This document shows, one piece after another, positions 34,382 to 43,320 of a stretch of DNA of 64,000 nt. Source of the DNA: Candidatus Melainabacteria bacterium. GTDB lineage: Bacteria > Cyanobacteriota > Vampirovibrionia > Obscuribacterales > Obscuribacteraceae. Both the position numbers and the translations under genes were made by a program. The notes under the pieces were generated by a model. It had not been told where the DNA came from, ran no database searches, and was given only the letters and a program-made list of their open reading frames with translations. The stretch spans positions 275,906 through 339,905 of the forward strand of contig PLXC01000159.1 of NCBI GenBank assembly GCA_003151275.1. The letters are read 5' to 3'. How positions within the stretch are numbered: position 1 is the stretch's first letter; each line of letters starts with the position of its first letter.

Positions 34382-36607
34382 CTAATAAACGATCTTAGTA
34401 TTGGGCAGCTGTTGCTGTAGCCAATCGACGCTAGTTTGAGTGAATTTGGTGCCCGTGACATCAACCTTTTTTAAGTTCGGCATTCTGCCAAGGCTGCCCA
34501 AACCTGACTCAGGTCCTATATTTGTATAGCTCAAGTCAACGGCTTCCAGAGTTGGAATACGCTCCAGCGATGATAAAACGGAGCCGGTTATTTGGGTGCC
34601 AGATAACGACACCGACTTCAGCGGCAATTTTTCCAGAAATCCTAAACCTTCACCTCCAGCACCAACATGAGTGCCGTCCAGTTTGATATCGGTAATGTTG
34701 CGATTATTGCCGATCGCATTTAGTGTTGCAGCGCCTACAGGCTCTCTCGTCAGATCAAGAGACGTCAGCTCATTTGCTTGGTTAAGCAGCTGTCCCTGTC
34801 CCATGCGAATCAAAAGCCGCGAAGCGTCTGTTGTCTTGGCAGAACTTTGTGATGAGCGAATGTCGGAAATTAGTTGCTTGGCGACAGCGGGTTTGACGAC
34901 GTTTTGAACATGATCGATGCGTGCTTGCAGAGCAGCTGCATCAACGTTGGAAAGAGAGCCGGATTGCAAGGTTTTGGCCACTGCATCAGCGAGAAAAACG
35001 CTTTGAATTGGAGCTTGCTGAATCACTCGCAGGAATTCAGCAGATTTTGGGTTAACAAACTGCTCGCCCATTAACACCGCCCAACGCTCTTCAGGACCGT
35101 CGTTAGCGCGCGCACGGGGTTGATACTTCGCTCCTTCATATTTAGTGGCCAGATCAAAACCAGTGCTTTCCGGTTGATTCTGCCATCGCAGTTGGTGCGC
35201 CCATTCATGTCGCAATTCATCACCAAGGGAAGCATCTACATTCTTCTTGAAGAATGTGACCGTTCCATTATCCAAAGACTCTGCCTGCGATTCGAAATTG
35301 GAACTCGAGCTTTGCTTCTGGTGATAGGGGTCCATCGGGTTGGCTTCATTTGACAGGTAGATCTTTTGAATCAAATCCTTATTGGGCAGAGTATCCAGAT
35401 GAGCAATGTAATCTTCAGGCAAAGCCCGATGCAGTAGATCCGGATCGAGAGCTGTGCCATTGCTCTGGGTGCTCTTTCCTTCCAATCCCAATCTATATTG
35501 ACGCACTGCGTCCAACTGTTGGGCATACTCTTCAGGAACGACTATTCGTGTGGAGTGTCCTTCCACCGAATACACTCTCACTGGTGTGTCTTGATATTCA
35601 AGACTGGTGTTTCTAAATTGTTTGGCAGACTCGAAGTTAGGCAGTGCTCCAGGCTTGGCGGCAGGAATCGATTCAGTGGAGGTCTGATAGCCAGTCAGGC
35701 GACCGGCAAGGTCAGACACCGGCGTCTTAATATCGAATACTGTTTCTCTTGGCTTCAAGGCGTCGGTTGCGGCCATGCGGTTGGTTGGGCTTTCAGGCTT
35801 AAAGTTCAATTGTTCTCCAGAACCTGGAGATACAGTTTCGGCGCCGGCGCCTCCGCTTCGATTCGCACGCCAGTTCTCTGCCGCACCCACTCCGTGCGTC
35901 AATGCGGCTAATGCACCGCCTACGGTGACGAAATCCATCGCCGATTGTGTTAACTCACTGCCTTTAGCGAAGCGTCCCTGTCCGAGCAGCGACTGACCCT
36001 CTGCGCTAACGATACCGGCCGGCACGCCTGCAATCATGGTCGTTCCTACAGATTTGAAAGTGTTCGCCAGAGCGCTTGTAGTTGGTTTGAAGATTCCCAT
36101 TTTGGCTAAAGATTCAGATGCTCCGGTTAACGTGGCAAATGTTGCCCCATCCACAGCGGCGTTACGCAAACGAGCCCAGCCTGGATTCTTTTCATCAGCA
36201 GAAACGGGATTAAAAATTCCACCGTACACAGCGCCTGAAAGTCCGGCTCTGGCGACGGATGACTCAAGAAAAGGCGTCATCGACAGGCTTTTTGCCATTG
36301 AGGTCTCGGTCAGTCCGCCTGCGACTTTGCCAATGCCTTTGGAGACGAGGAAATAGGGTATGACCATGCCGATGGCGCCGCCAATCTTTTGAGCGTAGCT
36401 ATCTGCAGTCGATGTTGGTTCCGACGGAGCCCCGACTATCGTCAGAGGTTTAATGTTTGTGCCCGCGACTTCATTAACTAGCTGAGTGACGCCATTGACT
36501 GGATTCTCGACTGCCGAGTGGAACAAAGACTGCCCGAAGTCGGAAACGATCGTGCCAAAGCTCGAATCCTTGTGCTGGTTGTCTTTGATAACGAATTCTT
36601 GTCCCAC
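34382..36607 (-). CDS. Zincin (HExxH) protein with shared N-terminal module and C-terminal LRRs
   Basis: A 741-residue protein. Residues 1-240 are an Ala/Gly-rich module with several hydrophobic helices, nearly identical to residues 46-290 of the 37573-42054 protein. Residues about 335-560 are a metallopeptidase-like domain with HEWAH (His467, Glu468, His471) and a downstream Glu in GPEERWAVLMGE (506/507), a plausible third zinc ligand. Residues about 610-741 are leucine-rich repeats (LTSLDLTRE, ITDIKLDGTHVG, LEAVDLSYTNIG, LKKVDVTGT). The start is GTG at 36605-36607; an in-frame stop lies seven codons upstream (36626-36628), so the first 45 residues of the paralogue are missing. No signal peptide is visible. 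Probable protease-type effector or toxin; inferred. Confidence 0.65.
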   Translation of the reverse strand: MGQEFVIKDNQHKDSSFGTIVSDFGQSLFHSAVENPVNGVTQLVNEVAGTNIKPLTIVGAPSEPTSTADSYAQKIGGAIGMVIPYFLVSKGIGKVAGGLTETSMAKSLSMTPFLESSVARAGLSGAVYGGIFNPVSADEKNPGWARLRNAAVDGATFATLTGASESLAKMGIFKPTTSALANTFKSVGTTMIAGVPAGIVSAEGQSLLGQGRFAKGSELTQSAMDFVTVGGALAALTHGVGAAENWRANRSGGAGAETVSPGSGEQLNFKPESPTNRMAATDALKPRETVFDIKTPVSDLAGRLTGYQTSTESIPAAKPGALPNFESAKQFRNTSLEYQDTPVRVYSVEGHSTRIVVPEEYAQQLDAVRQYRLGLEGKSTQSNGTALDPDLLHRALPEDYIAHLDTLPNKDLIQKIYLSNEANPMDPYHQKQSSSSNFESQAESLDNGTVTFFKKNVDASLGDELRHEWAHQLRWQNQPESTGFDLATKYEGAKYQPRARANDGPEERWAVLMGEQFVNPKSAEFLRVIQQAPIQSVFLADAVAKTLQSGSLSNVDAAALQARIDHVQNVVKPAVAKQLISDIRSSQSSAKTTDASRLLIRMGQGQLLNQANELTSLDLTREPVGAATLNAIGNNRNITDIKLDGTHVGAGGEGLGFLEKLPLKSVSLSGTQITGSVLSSLERIPTLEAVDLSYTNIGPESGLGSLGRMPNLKKVDVTGTKFTQTSVDWLQQQLPNTKIVY

Positions 36608-36615
36608 AACGCCTC
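35880..36615 (-). repeat. Long diverged repeat, copy B (N-terminal module)
   Basis: About 735 bp aligned with 41190-41927 at an offset of 5312 bp, roughly 85-90% identical by eye (compare 36010-36300 with 41320-41610). Homology stops abruptly just upstream of the GTG at 36607. It marks a recent duplication or gene conversion between neighbouring genes. Confidence 0.8.
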
Positions 36616-36725
36616 TGCTCTTAGCTTCTTAGGGAGTTTATTGCCAGGCAAGGTCGTTTTCAATGGGGAAGTCACCATGGCGGGGCGGTATCCCACACGC
36701 TGGGCACCCTGTTCCAGAAGAAGAC

Positions 36726-37571
36726 CTAGCCCCGAACAATCACCTGGCAGTTGGGCAAAAGCTTTTCCACGGCGTCTTTCGAAGCGACCAGGGCGGTGTC
36801 CCCTATATCCAGTTTCTTCAGTCCGGTCAGATGTCCAAGACTAGCCAGCGCAGAGTCATTGATTTGAGTGCCCGAAAGGTTAAGCTCTTCCAACCGGTGC
36901 AAAGAACGCAAGGGCGTAAGTGAGGAACTCATTACCCTGGTGTCGGACAAGTTCAGCTTGCATAAGTTGGTCAGATTGGCCAGAAAGCCTGTGCCCTCTC
37001 GGCTAATTAGCGTTTGGCTCAAATTTAATTCCTCGAGCGTTGTTATAGCCCCCAGTTTTCCTATGACCTCGTTTGTGTGCGGTTCATTGGCAAGATTGGC
37101 GACTGTGATTGGCAGGCTTGCCAGCTGAGACTCTGTGCCCAGAAGCACCAAGAGCTTGATGGCAAAGTCGTAGTCGTCACCGCTGCTTGAATCTGTCTTG
37201 AGCATAGTCATTAGCGCTTTTTGAGCTTTCATAATGGTTTGATCGCTAACAATTTGAAGACGTTTTTCCAACTCTGTTTGCTGTCGATCGTTCGTTTCAT
37301 CCAGATCGCGTTGCAGAACTCCGGCTAGAATTACCGCTCGGAGCGGCGCCTGCGAAATGAACAATGCAAACTGGTCTTCGTCGGCCAAAAGAAAACCGTC
37401 GACAAGATGGAATGTCCAATTCTCAAGATCGCTCACACTAGCCGTCGGCTCGATGAAAAATCCGTGCCTTTCCAACCAGGCTGCATAGCGAAAGAAATGA
37501 GTCAGCACTTCATATTTAAACCACAGCTGGCGCGCCCACTGCACTTTTTCATCCAGCTGAATTTCGTTCAT
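36726..37571 (-). CDS. Leucine-rich repeat protein, 281 aa
   Basis: Residues about 1-150 are helical and charged with no known motif. Residues 150-281 are LRRs of the RI/GALA-like type (LEELNLSQTLISREG, LCKLNLSDTRVMSSS, LEELNLSGTQINDSA, LKKLDIGDTAL), ending NCQVIVRG. They closely resemble the LRRs of the zincin-LRR protein. ATG at 37569-37571 lies 2 bp beyond the stop of the giant upstream gene (a TTG at 37580 would overlap it), so the genes are coupled. No signal peptide. It could be an accessory or recognition subunit, or a detached C-terminal domain of a former larger protein. Confidence 0.7.
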   Translation of the reverse strand: MNEIQLDEKVQWARQLWFKYEVLTHFFRYAAWLERHGFFIEPTASVSDLENWTFHLVDGFLLADEDQFALFISQAPLRAVILAGVLQRDLDETNDRQQTELEKRLQIVSDQTIMKAQKALMTMLKTDSSSGDDYDFAIKLLVLLGTESQLASLPITVANLANEPHTNEVIGKLGAITTLEELNLSQTLISREGTGFLANLTNLCKLNLSDTRVMSSSLTPLRSLHRLEELNLSGTQINDSALASLGHLTGLKKLDIGDTALVASKDAVEKLLPNCQVIVRG

Positions 37572-37572
37572 T

Positions 37573-40500
37573 TTACGCAACGCCTAGAACTTCACTGGCA
37601 ATGATGGACACATCGCCGCCGTTATATCCCCATTCGCGATATTTTTCCACTTCCTTGAATTTCGCCATTGCCAAGTCGGGACTCAATTTCATTCCTTGAG
37701 ACTGTGCATATTGGAAGAACTCATGGACACGATCGAAGTCATCAAGCACCTTGCTGGCTGGTTTTGACGCGTACATTTTAGCGAGCGCAGGCATGTATTC
37801 TTCCGCAATAGGAAATTCCGCAGTCCATATGGCCAGTTCTTTTGCTGTTTGCGGATCCATTGATGGGGCAAGCGAACGCAGCTTGGATACGACAAGACCT
37901 TGTGGCGCCTCGCTTGCATCCATGCCAAGTTCCCGCACACTGCGCTCGGCCGCAATGACATCACCCCAGGTGGCATCTTCCGGCAGGTTTCGTTTCACTT
38001 CCAAAAGCGAACGAGCCTTAGAGGGAGACAGATCAGGCTGCTTGAGTTCGACCCTCAATTGCAGCGTCTCCTTGGCTAAATCCATCTTTTGCAGTTCAGT
38101 CAAATCAGAAAGAGTAATGTCAGTTCTGGCCTCAAAATCCAGGTCCAGTTTCGCTCTGCCCAGAGCCACGCTGTCTGTTGCGGCCGCCCTGACGATGCCA
38201 CCATTCTCGATGGCATCACCTAGCACTCGAATGGAGGGATACTGACTGAAAATTTGCTCGTTAGTCTTGCCGGAGAAATTGAATTGGGACGGAGTGCTAC
38301 CTAGTTTTCGCAAGGCTCTTGGATCAGATTCTGCATAAAGGGAAGTTGCCTTACCCATGTTGCTCTTCAATGAGCCAAGGGTGACCTCACGCTCCACGGA
38401 GTATGGCTGGTTCGGGTCAACCGGCTCAATGCCGACCAGGTGTCCATCGTTGTAAACGCGCACTGCTTTTATATTTGAATTCGGCACGTTGCGCGGAAAC
38501 TCGACATAAGAGTCACCGTACTTGGTGTGACCGATCGTCATTTCAACTGGTATCATATTTGGTGCTTCAGGATTGACGCGTACATCGACTGCTGCTGCCA
38601 TGCTCGGCAGAACGTCCTGAGCAAACTCGGTCTCGATTCTTCTTGGTGTGAAAGAGCTATGGGCCCGATGTCTGAGCTGATTGTAGAAAGAACGCTCGGG
38701 CTCGCCAAGCTCGTTCACGTTTCTGCCGATTTGCTGTTCGAAGCGATTGATTTCATTTGGCGTGGTCAATACTTGCCTGCCTTCATCTGCCGTGAGACTA
38801 TCAGCCTCGGCTGATGTCAACACTCTTCTGAACGAGGGGAAAGGCATGCTGCCCGACCCGTAAGGACGCTCTAACGTTGTCAGATCCAGCTTCGGAGCTC
38901 TGCTACCTTCGCCCAGGAAACTGGTCAAAGATGTCTTCAGCTCTGCGTTTGTGTATGCGCCGCCACCATATGGTTTGTTTACAGCCAGTGCCCAATCGCC
39001 TTTGCCATCTCTCACCTTGCCGTCCACGGTGTTAGCGTCTTTGGCAAAATCTACCGGCACCCATGTTTTCGTCTTGACGTTGATGAAGGCACCGTCCACG
39101 CCTGCTGAGTCTGCCAGTGAAGCATTGGCAGATGGCACAAATACCCAGCCGTCGCCTAACCGACCGTTGGCAGCCAAATCACGAACTTGTTTGGAAGCGC
39201 GAAATTCGTCGATGTGCCCACCCTTTTGACTGGCGGGCATATCAATCTGCAAGGAATGTCGAGTCACATCGGTGTAGAGTTTGACCGCGCTGCTATCAGC
39301 ACCAGCTGCCATGATTTGTGAGAAGGCAATACGGATATCGCCGTCTGCACCCATATCGAGCAGCTTGATCACGTTTTTGCCTACTGATGGACCGATCGAT
39401 TTATTGCCCCGGAAGCCACGGAAGGCATCTGTGACGTTGTCTGTCTGAATTCTCATCGCGACTATTTCAGCAGGTGCGGCCGTGGACTTGATGTTATAAA
39501 TGTCGAGTCGGTCACGCAACACTCGCAGCATATCAGACTTGAAGTCGGGAGGCAGGTCGCTGACTTTATCTACCAGAGAAGCCAGTTGCGAATAGCGTTG
39601 CACGTCTGCTGGATGGATGTCGCCTCTGAGCGCAAAGTCCAGATTGATACCAGGGTTGGTGGCTCTCAATTCTAGCAATTGTTTCAAAGCAGGGGCGATT
39701 TGATCTAGATGAGGCAAGGCATCCAGTTTTTTAGCCAGTGCTTGATACTGGCGTGGATCGGAGGCTTTCAGCTCCGCTTTCACCGAGTCCATGAACTTGA
39801 TTCGATCGGCTGGAGAAAGTTCCGACGACCTCAGTTTATTCTCTATAGAATCAAGCTGCCGCTTCACTATGGACAGTTCATTGGGGCTGCTGCGCAGAAC
39901 TTGGTTATCTCTGCCCAGAGCCCTTGCTATTTGTGGATTTTCAGATGCCAACTCGTTGGGTGATACTTCCAATTTGACACCATCGACTTTTGATAAACGA
40001 ATAGTGCCATCAGCATTGGTGCCCTGGACAGTCCAGCCGCCATCCTTTTGACCGCCACTGCCAAGTGGGATTTCGTAATCTTCACCGATCTTGGCTGTGC
40101 GACCGGGATTGAACTGTGCTAACTGGTCGGATGTGATCGATGTGATACCATCCCGGCGAAGGACAAGATCTCCCGAGCTGGACGGTTTTTCGTCTGACAG
40201 GCGCCATTGCATGTCGTCATGTGCTACGACATCGCCGCGCTTGAGATTGAATTGCTCAGGCTTAGCAATTGCCGCTTCGCCTGTGCCGAATTCTCTGGCC
40301 GGCGTCAGATTGGCTAACTGATCTATATGAGTGCCGAGGATGTTGTTTCTAGGGTCGTATACTAAATTTTCGCCATTGAGATGCAACTCGGTAAAGGCGT
40401 GATTGGGTGAAAACCCTGAAGGCAATCCACCAGCTGGCACTTTGCCCAGGTAGCCCACGCTCATCGTTATATCAAGACCAAAATTATCGCCCAATATTTT

Positions 40501-42054
40501 CATCAGCATCGCTTGTGGTTGACAGGCTCCAGCCCCTTCACCCAGGGCAGCGCGTTGAATGTAGTCTCCTAAGAGGATGCGCTTGTTACCGTTTTGGCTG
40601 CGAAACATGGCGTCTGCATCGTCAACGTGTTTGCTTGTCCATCCGGCTGGTTCCATTTTCTCGTTTGAAAATGCAGCGAGCTCCTCTGCCAGCTTCTTTG
40701 GATCGTTTCTGAACTGGTCGAATTTGGCATGAGCTTCAGCAATGGTGTCGCGCAGCACGGCATCGCCTGCACGATCGTAGACAATGCCGGGGCGATTTGG
40801 ATCTGTCCAGTTGCCGTCTGGACCAACTCTGGTCTCTCCTGAGACGCTTTGAAATCCTTCCTGCAATTTGCCGCGCACCTGGCCACTTTCTTTATAAGAA
40901 TTCGATTGATTAACGGCCTCGGCAGTAGCTGCCACATCTGTTTGACCGGGTCGCACCTGATATTCCATGACTGGACGCAACTCGCCACCATCGATTCTAG
41001 GAGTTTGCGCACCGGTGCGTTCGAAAGTCTCAGTGCCGTTTTCCGCAACCTGGCGAGCCGCCGGTTCACCACCGGCAGTGGCGAATGATCTTATTTCTCC
41101 TGCATTATCAGGTTTGAAATTCACTAATTGCGCCGATCCAGAAGATAGTGGTTCCGCGCCAGCAGCGCGGTATGACCCCCAGGCGCCCTGTGTCGCCGAG
41201 ACTCCGTGTGTTAGGGCAGCAAGTGCACCGCCAATGGTGGCAAAATCGATCGCCGATTGTTTAAGCTCACTGCCTGTGGCGAACCGTCCCTGACTGAGCA
41301 CCGAATGACCTTCAGCGCTGACGATGCCGGCTGGCACGCCTGCAATCATAGTCGTTCCTATAGATTTGAAAGTGTTCGCCAGAGCGCTTGTAGCTGGTTT
41401 GAAGATTCCCAGTTTGGCTAAAGATTCAGATGTCCCGGTCAACGTGGCAAATGTCGCACCGTCCACAGCTGCATTACGCAAACGTGCCCAGGCTGGATTT
41501 TTTTCATCAGGCGAAACGGGGTTGAAGACCCCACCGTACACGGCTCCAGAAAGACCGGCTCTAGTGACAGATGACTCGAGAAAAGGCGTCATCGACAAAC
41601 CTTTAGCCATTGAGGTGCCGGCGAATCCATCTACGACTCGACCGACGCCTTTGGAGACGAGGAAATATGGCACGACCATGCCGATGGCGCCGCCAATCTT
41701 TTGAGCGTAGCTATCGGCTGTCGATGTTGGTGCTGCCGGTGCACCGACGATCGTCAGAGGTTTAATGTTTGTGCCGGTCACTTCATTAACTAATTGAGTG
41801 ACGCCGTTTACTGGCGACTCGACTGCCGAGTGGAACAAAGACTGCCCGAAGTCGCAAGCGATCGTGCCAAAGCCCGTTTCCTTGTGCTGGTTGTCGTTGA
41901 TAATGAACTCTTGTCCCACGACGCCTCTGCTGTAACCTGATTGGCTTGCAGTTCTTACCGTATCTAGATACCCTAAATTGGGTGCTGGTAATCCATTTTG
42001 CGCCCGTGCAATTGCGCCAAGGCTCGGCATTTCTGACACGATTGGAGGAGCCAT
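37573..42054 (-). CDS. 1493-aa modular protein with transglutaminase-like domain
   Basis: Residues 47-290 are the Ala/Gly-rich helical module shared with the zincin-LRR protein (FLVSKGVG, GLSGAVYGG, TTMIAGVPAGIVSAEG). Residues about 430-575 fit a transglutaminase/papain-like core: GAGACQPQAMLMKIL (Cys511), PNHAFTELHL (His552) and LVYDPRN (Asp567). The remaining 900 residues contain helical segments (725-880), a beta-rich region (about 1000-1330) and a helical C terminus, none of which I recognise. ATG at 42052-42054; no signal peptide and no strong ribosome site. It is the first gene of a long minus-strand block. The role could be protein cross-linking, deamidation or proteolysis, as in secreted effectors. 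This is inference from the triad alone. Confidence 0.6.
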   Translation of the reverse strand: MAPPIVSEMPSLGAIARAQNGLPAPNLGYLDTVRTASQSGYSRGVVGQEFIINDNQHKETGFGTIACDFGQSLFHSAVESPVNGVTQLVNEVTGTNIKPLTIVGAPAAPTSTADSYAQKIGGAIGMVVPYFLVSKGVGRVVDGFAGTSMAKGLSMTPFLESSVTRAGLSGAVYGGVFNPVSPDEKNPAWARLRNAAVDGATFATLTGTSESLAKLGIFKPATSALANTFKSIGTTMIAGVPAGIVSAEGHSVLSQGRFATGSELKQSAIDFATIGGALAALTHGVSATQGAWGSYRAAGAEPLSSGSAQLVNFKPDNAGEIRSFATAGGEPAARQVAENGTETFERTGAQTPRIDGGELRPVMEYQVRPGQTDVAATAEAVNQSNSYKESGQVRGKLQEGFQSVSGETRVGPDGNWTDPNRPGIVYDRAGDAVLRDTIAEAHAKFDQFRNDPKKLAEELAAFSNEKMEPAGWTSKHVDDADAMFRSQNGNKRILLGDYIQRAALGEGAGACQPQAMLMKILGDNFGLDITMSVGYLGKVPAGGLPSGFSPNHAFTELHLNGENLVYDPRNNILGTHIDQLANLTPAREFGTGEAAIAKPEQFNLKRGDVVAHDDMQWRLSDEKPSSSGDLVLRRDGITSITSDQLAQFNPGRTAKIGEDYEIPLGSGGQKDGGWTVQGTNADGTIRLSKVDGVKLEVSPNELASENPQIARALGRDNQVLRSSPNELSIVKRQLDSIENKLRSSELSPADRIKFMDSVKAELKASDPRQYQALAKKLDALPHLDQIAPALKQLLELRATNPGINLDFALRGDIHPADVQRYSQLASLVDKVSDLPPDFKSDMLRVLRDRLDIYNIKSTAAPAEIVAMRIQTDNVTDAFRGFRGNKSIGPSVGKNVIKLLDMGADGDIRIAFSQIMAAGADSSAVKLYTDVTRHSLQIDMPASQKGGHIDEFRASKQVRDLAANGRLGDGWVFVPSANASLADSAGVDGAFINVKTKTWVPVDFAKDANTVDGKVRDGKGDWALAVNKPYGGGAYTNAELKTSLTSFLGEGSRAPKLDLTTLERPYGSGSMPFPSFRRVLTSAEADSLTADEGRQVLTTPNEINRFEQQIGRNVNELGEPERSFYNQLRHRAHSSFTPRRIETEFAQDVLPSMAAAVDVRVNPEAPNMIPVEMTIGHTKYGDSYVEFPRNVPNSNIKAVRVYNDGHLVGIEPVDPNQPYSVEREVTLGSLKSNMGKATSLYAESDPRALRKLGSTPSQFNFSGKTNEQIFSQYPSIRVLGDAIENGGIVRAAATDSVALGRAKLDLDFEARTDITLSDLTELQKMDLAKETLQLRVELKQPDLSPSKARSLLEVKRNLPEDATWGDVIAAERSVRELGMDASEAPQGLVVSKLRSLAPSMDPQTAKELAIWTAEFPIAEEYMPALAKMYASKPASKVLDDFDRVHEFFQYAQSQGMKLSPDLAMAKFKEVEKYREWGYNGGDVSIIASEVLGVA
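41190..41927 (-). repeat. Long diverged repeat, copy A (N-terminal module)
   Basis: Partner of 35880-36615. It encodes residues about 43-290 of the 1493-residue protein. The shared AGCAGAGGCGTYGTGGGACA marks the 5' edge of homology. Confidence 0.8.
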
Positions 42055-42279
42055 GATCGAGCTACTGCGCTCGTGGGTTTCAGTTGTTTTCTCATGCCAA
42101 TGAACATCCCAGCCTATTTATTAAGGTAGCCAAGCTATCGCGACCCCTTAACAACCAGCTGCGAAGATCATCTCAATCGCATTCGCGCCACCCACGAAAG
42201 AAAATTCTTTATGCAGGCGGCAACAGAGTCGTTCGAATGCACGTCCAAAAGTTGAATGCTAATAGTCGGGTTTAGAAAA

Positions 42280-43140
42280 ATGGGATTACTAACAAGAGAT
42301 ATGCCAGATCAAGAAACAACTTATCAACGCGGTCCTAATATCAGTCCTCGACTGATCATCGCCCTAGTTATTGCGGGTTTCTCGCTGTTCAGCTACTTCG
42401 CGAGCACCAGCTACAACCCAATCACCGAGAAGAAGCAACACCTTGATATGACACCAAGGCAAGAAATCGCTCTCGGACTTCAGTCCACCCCATCGATGGA
42501 GCAGCAGTATGGTGGCGAATCTCACGATGCGGCCGCTACTGCGGAAGTAAAAGAAATCGGAAACGAGATCGTTGCCAAAAGCGACGCTGGCAAGACGCCA
42601 TACAAATTCAACTTCCACCTCCTGGCAGACAATGGAACTGTAAACGCATTCGCGTTGCCGGGCGGACAAGTTTTCATCACCGAAGCTTTGCTGAAAAAGT
42701 TGAACACGAAAGGGCAGATTGCCACCACATTGGCACACGAAATTGGACACGTAGCGGCTCGTCACTCGGCTCAGCAAGTGGCTAAGCAGCAACTCACACA
42801 AGGTTTGACTGGCGCCGCGGTGATGGCTACCTACGATCCAAATGACCCTTCTACAAGAAACAGCGCCGCAGTAGCTGCGCTTATCGGAGAGGTGGTGGGT
42901 CTGAAATTCGGCAGAAATGACGAATTGGAGGCTGACAAATTAGGAGTGCGATTCGCCTCTGAAGCTGGCTATGACCCACGTGCCATGATCAGTGTCATGA
43001 GCACACTCGACAAAGTCGCCAAATCAAGAACTCCTGAATTCTTCAGCACACATCCAAATCCAGCCAATCGCATCAAGCAGATCGAAAAAGCGATCATTGA
43101 GAAGTATCCAAATGGAGTTCCTTCCGGGATGGTTCAGTAA
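42280..43140 (+). CDS. M48-family zinc metallopeptidase, membrane anchored
   Basis: A protein of about 286 residues with one N-terminal membrane helix (LIIALVIAGFSLFSYFA) and an M48 (Oma1/BepA/HtpX-like) peptidase domain. The zinc site is LAHEIGHVAARH (HExxH) with the third ligand in NDELEADKLG, and the family ending FFSTHPNPANRIKQIE is present. The start is uncertain among ATG 42256, 42280 and 42301; none has a strong ribosome site. It probably acts in envelope protein quality control. It is divergent from the 1493-residue gene and followed by a strong terminator. Confidence 0.88.
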   Translation: MGLLTRDMPDQETTYQRGPNISPRLIIALVIAGFSLFSYFASTSYNPITEKKQHLDMTPRQEIALGLQSTPSMEQQYGGESHDAAATAEVKEIGNEIVAKSDAGKTPYKFNFHLLADNGTVNAFALPGGQVFITEALLKKLNTKGQIATTLAHEIGHVAARHSAQQVAKQQLTQGLTGAAVMATYDPNDPSTRNSAAVAALIGEVVGLKFGRNDELEADKLGVRFASEAGYDPRAMISVMSTLDKVAKSRTPEFFSTHPNPANRIKQIEKAIIEKYPNGVPSGMVQ

Positions 43141-43166
43141 ACAACGAATCGAAATAATTGATCTGA

Positions 43167-43197
43167 AAAACAGCGTGTGTCCCACGCTGTTTTTTTG
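43167..43197 (+). terminator. Rho-independent terminator of the M48 gene
   Basis: AAAACAGCGTG (43167-43177) pairs with CACGCTGTTTT (43183-43193) around TGTCC, followed by more T. Confidence 0.9.
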
Positions 43198-43260
43198 CTT
43201 AAGTCACTTACATAGCAACTATTGCTGCACAAATTCGGGTGATTGCCTTAGGCAATTGCG

Positions 43261-43300
43261 AAAGTGCTGAAACGTCAGACTTGACGCTCCAGCACTTTTT
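43261..43300 (-). terminator. Bifurcated hairpin, probable bidirectional terminator
   Basis: AAAGTGCTG..CAGCACTTT encloses a CGTCA..TGACG stem and ends in T5 on plus and A-rich on minus. It sits between the convergent M48 gene and the secreted orphan. A near-palindrome ATTGCCTTAGGCAAT is at 43242-43256. Confidence 0.75.
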
Positions 43301-43320
43301 AGGCGAAAATTTGTGTCTTG

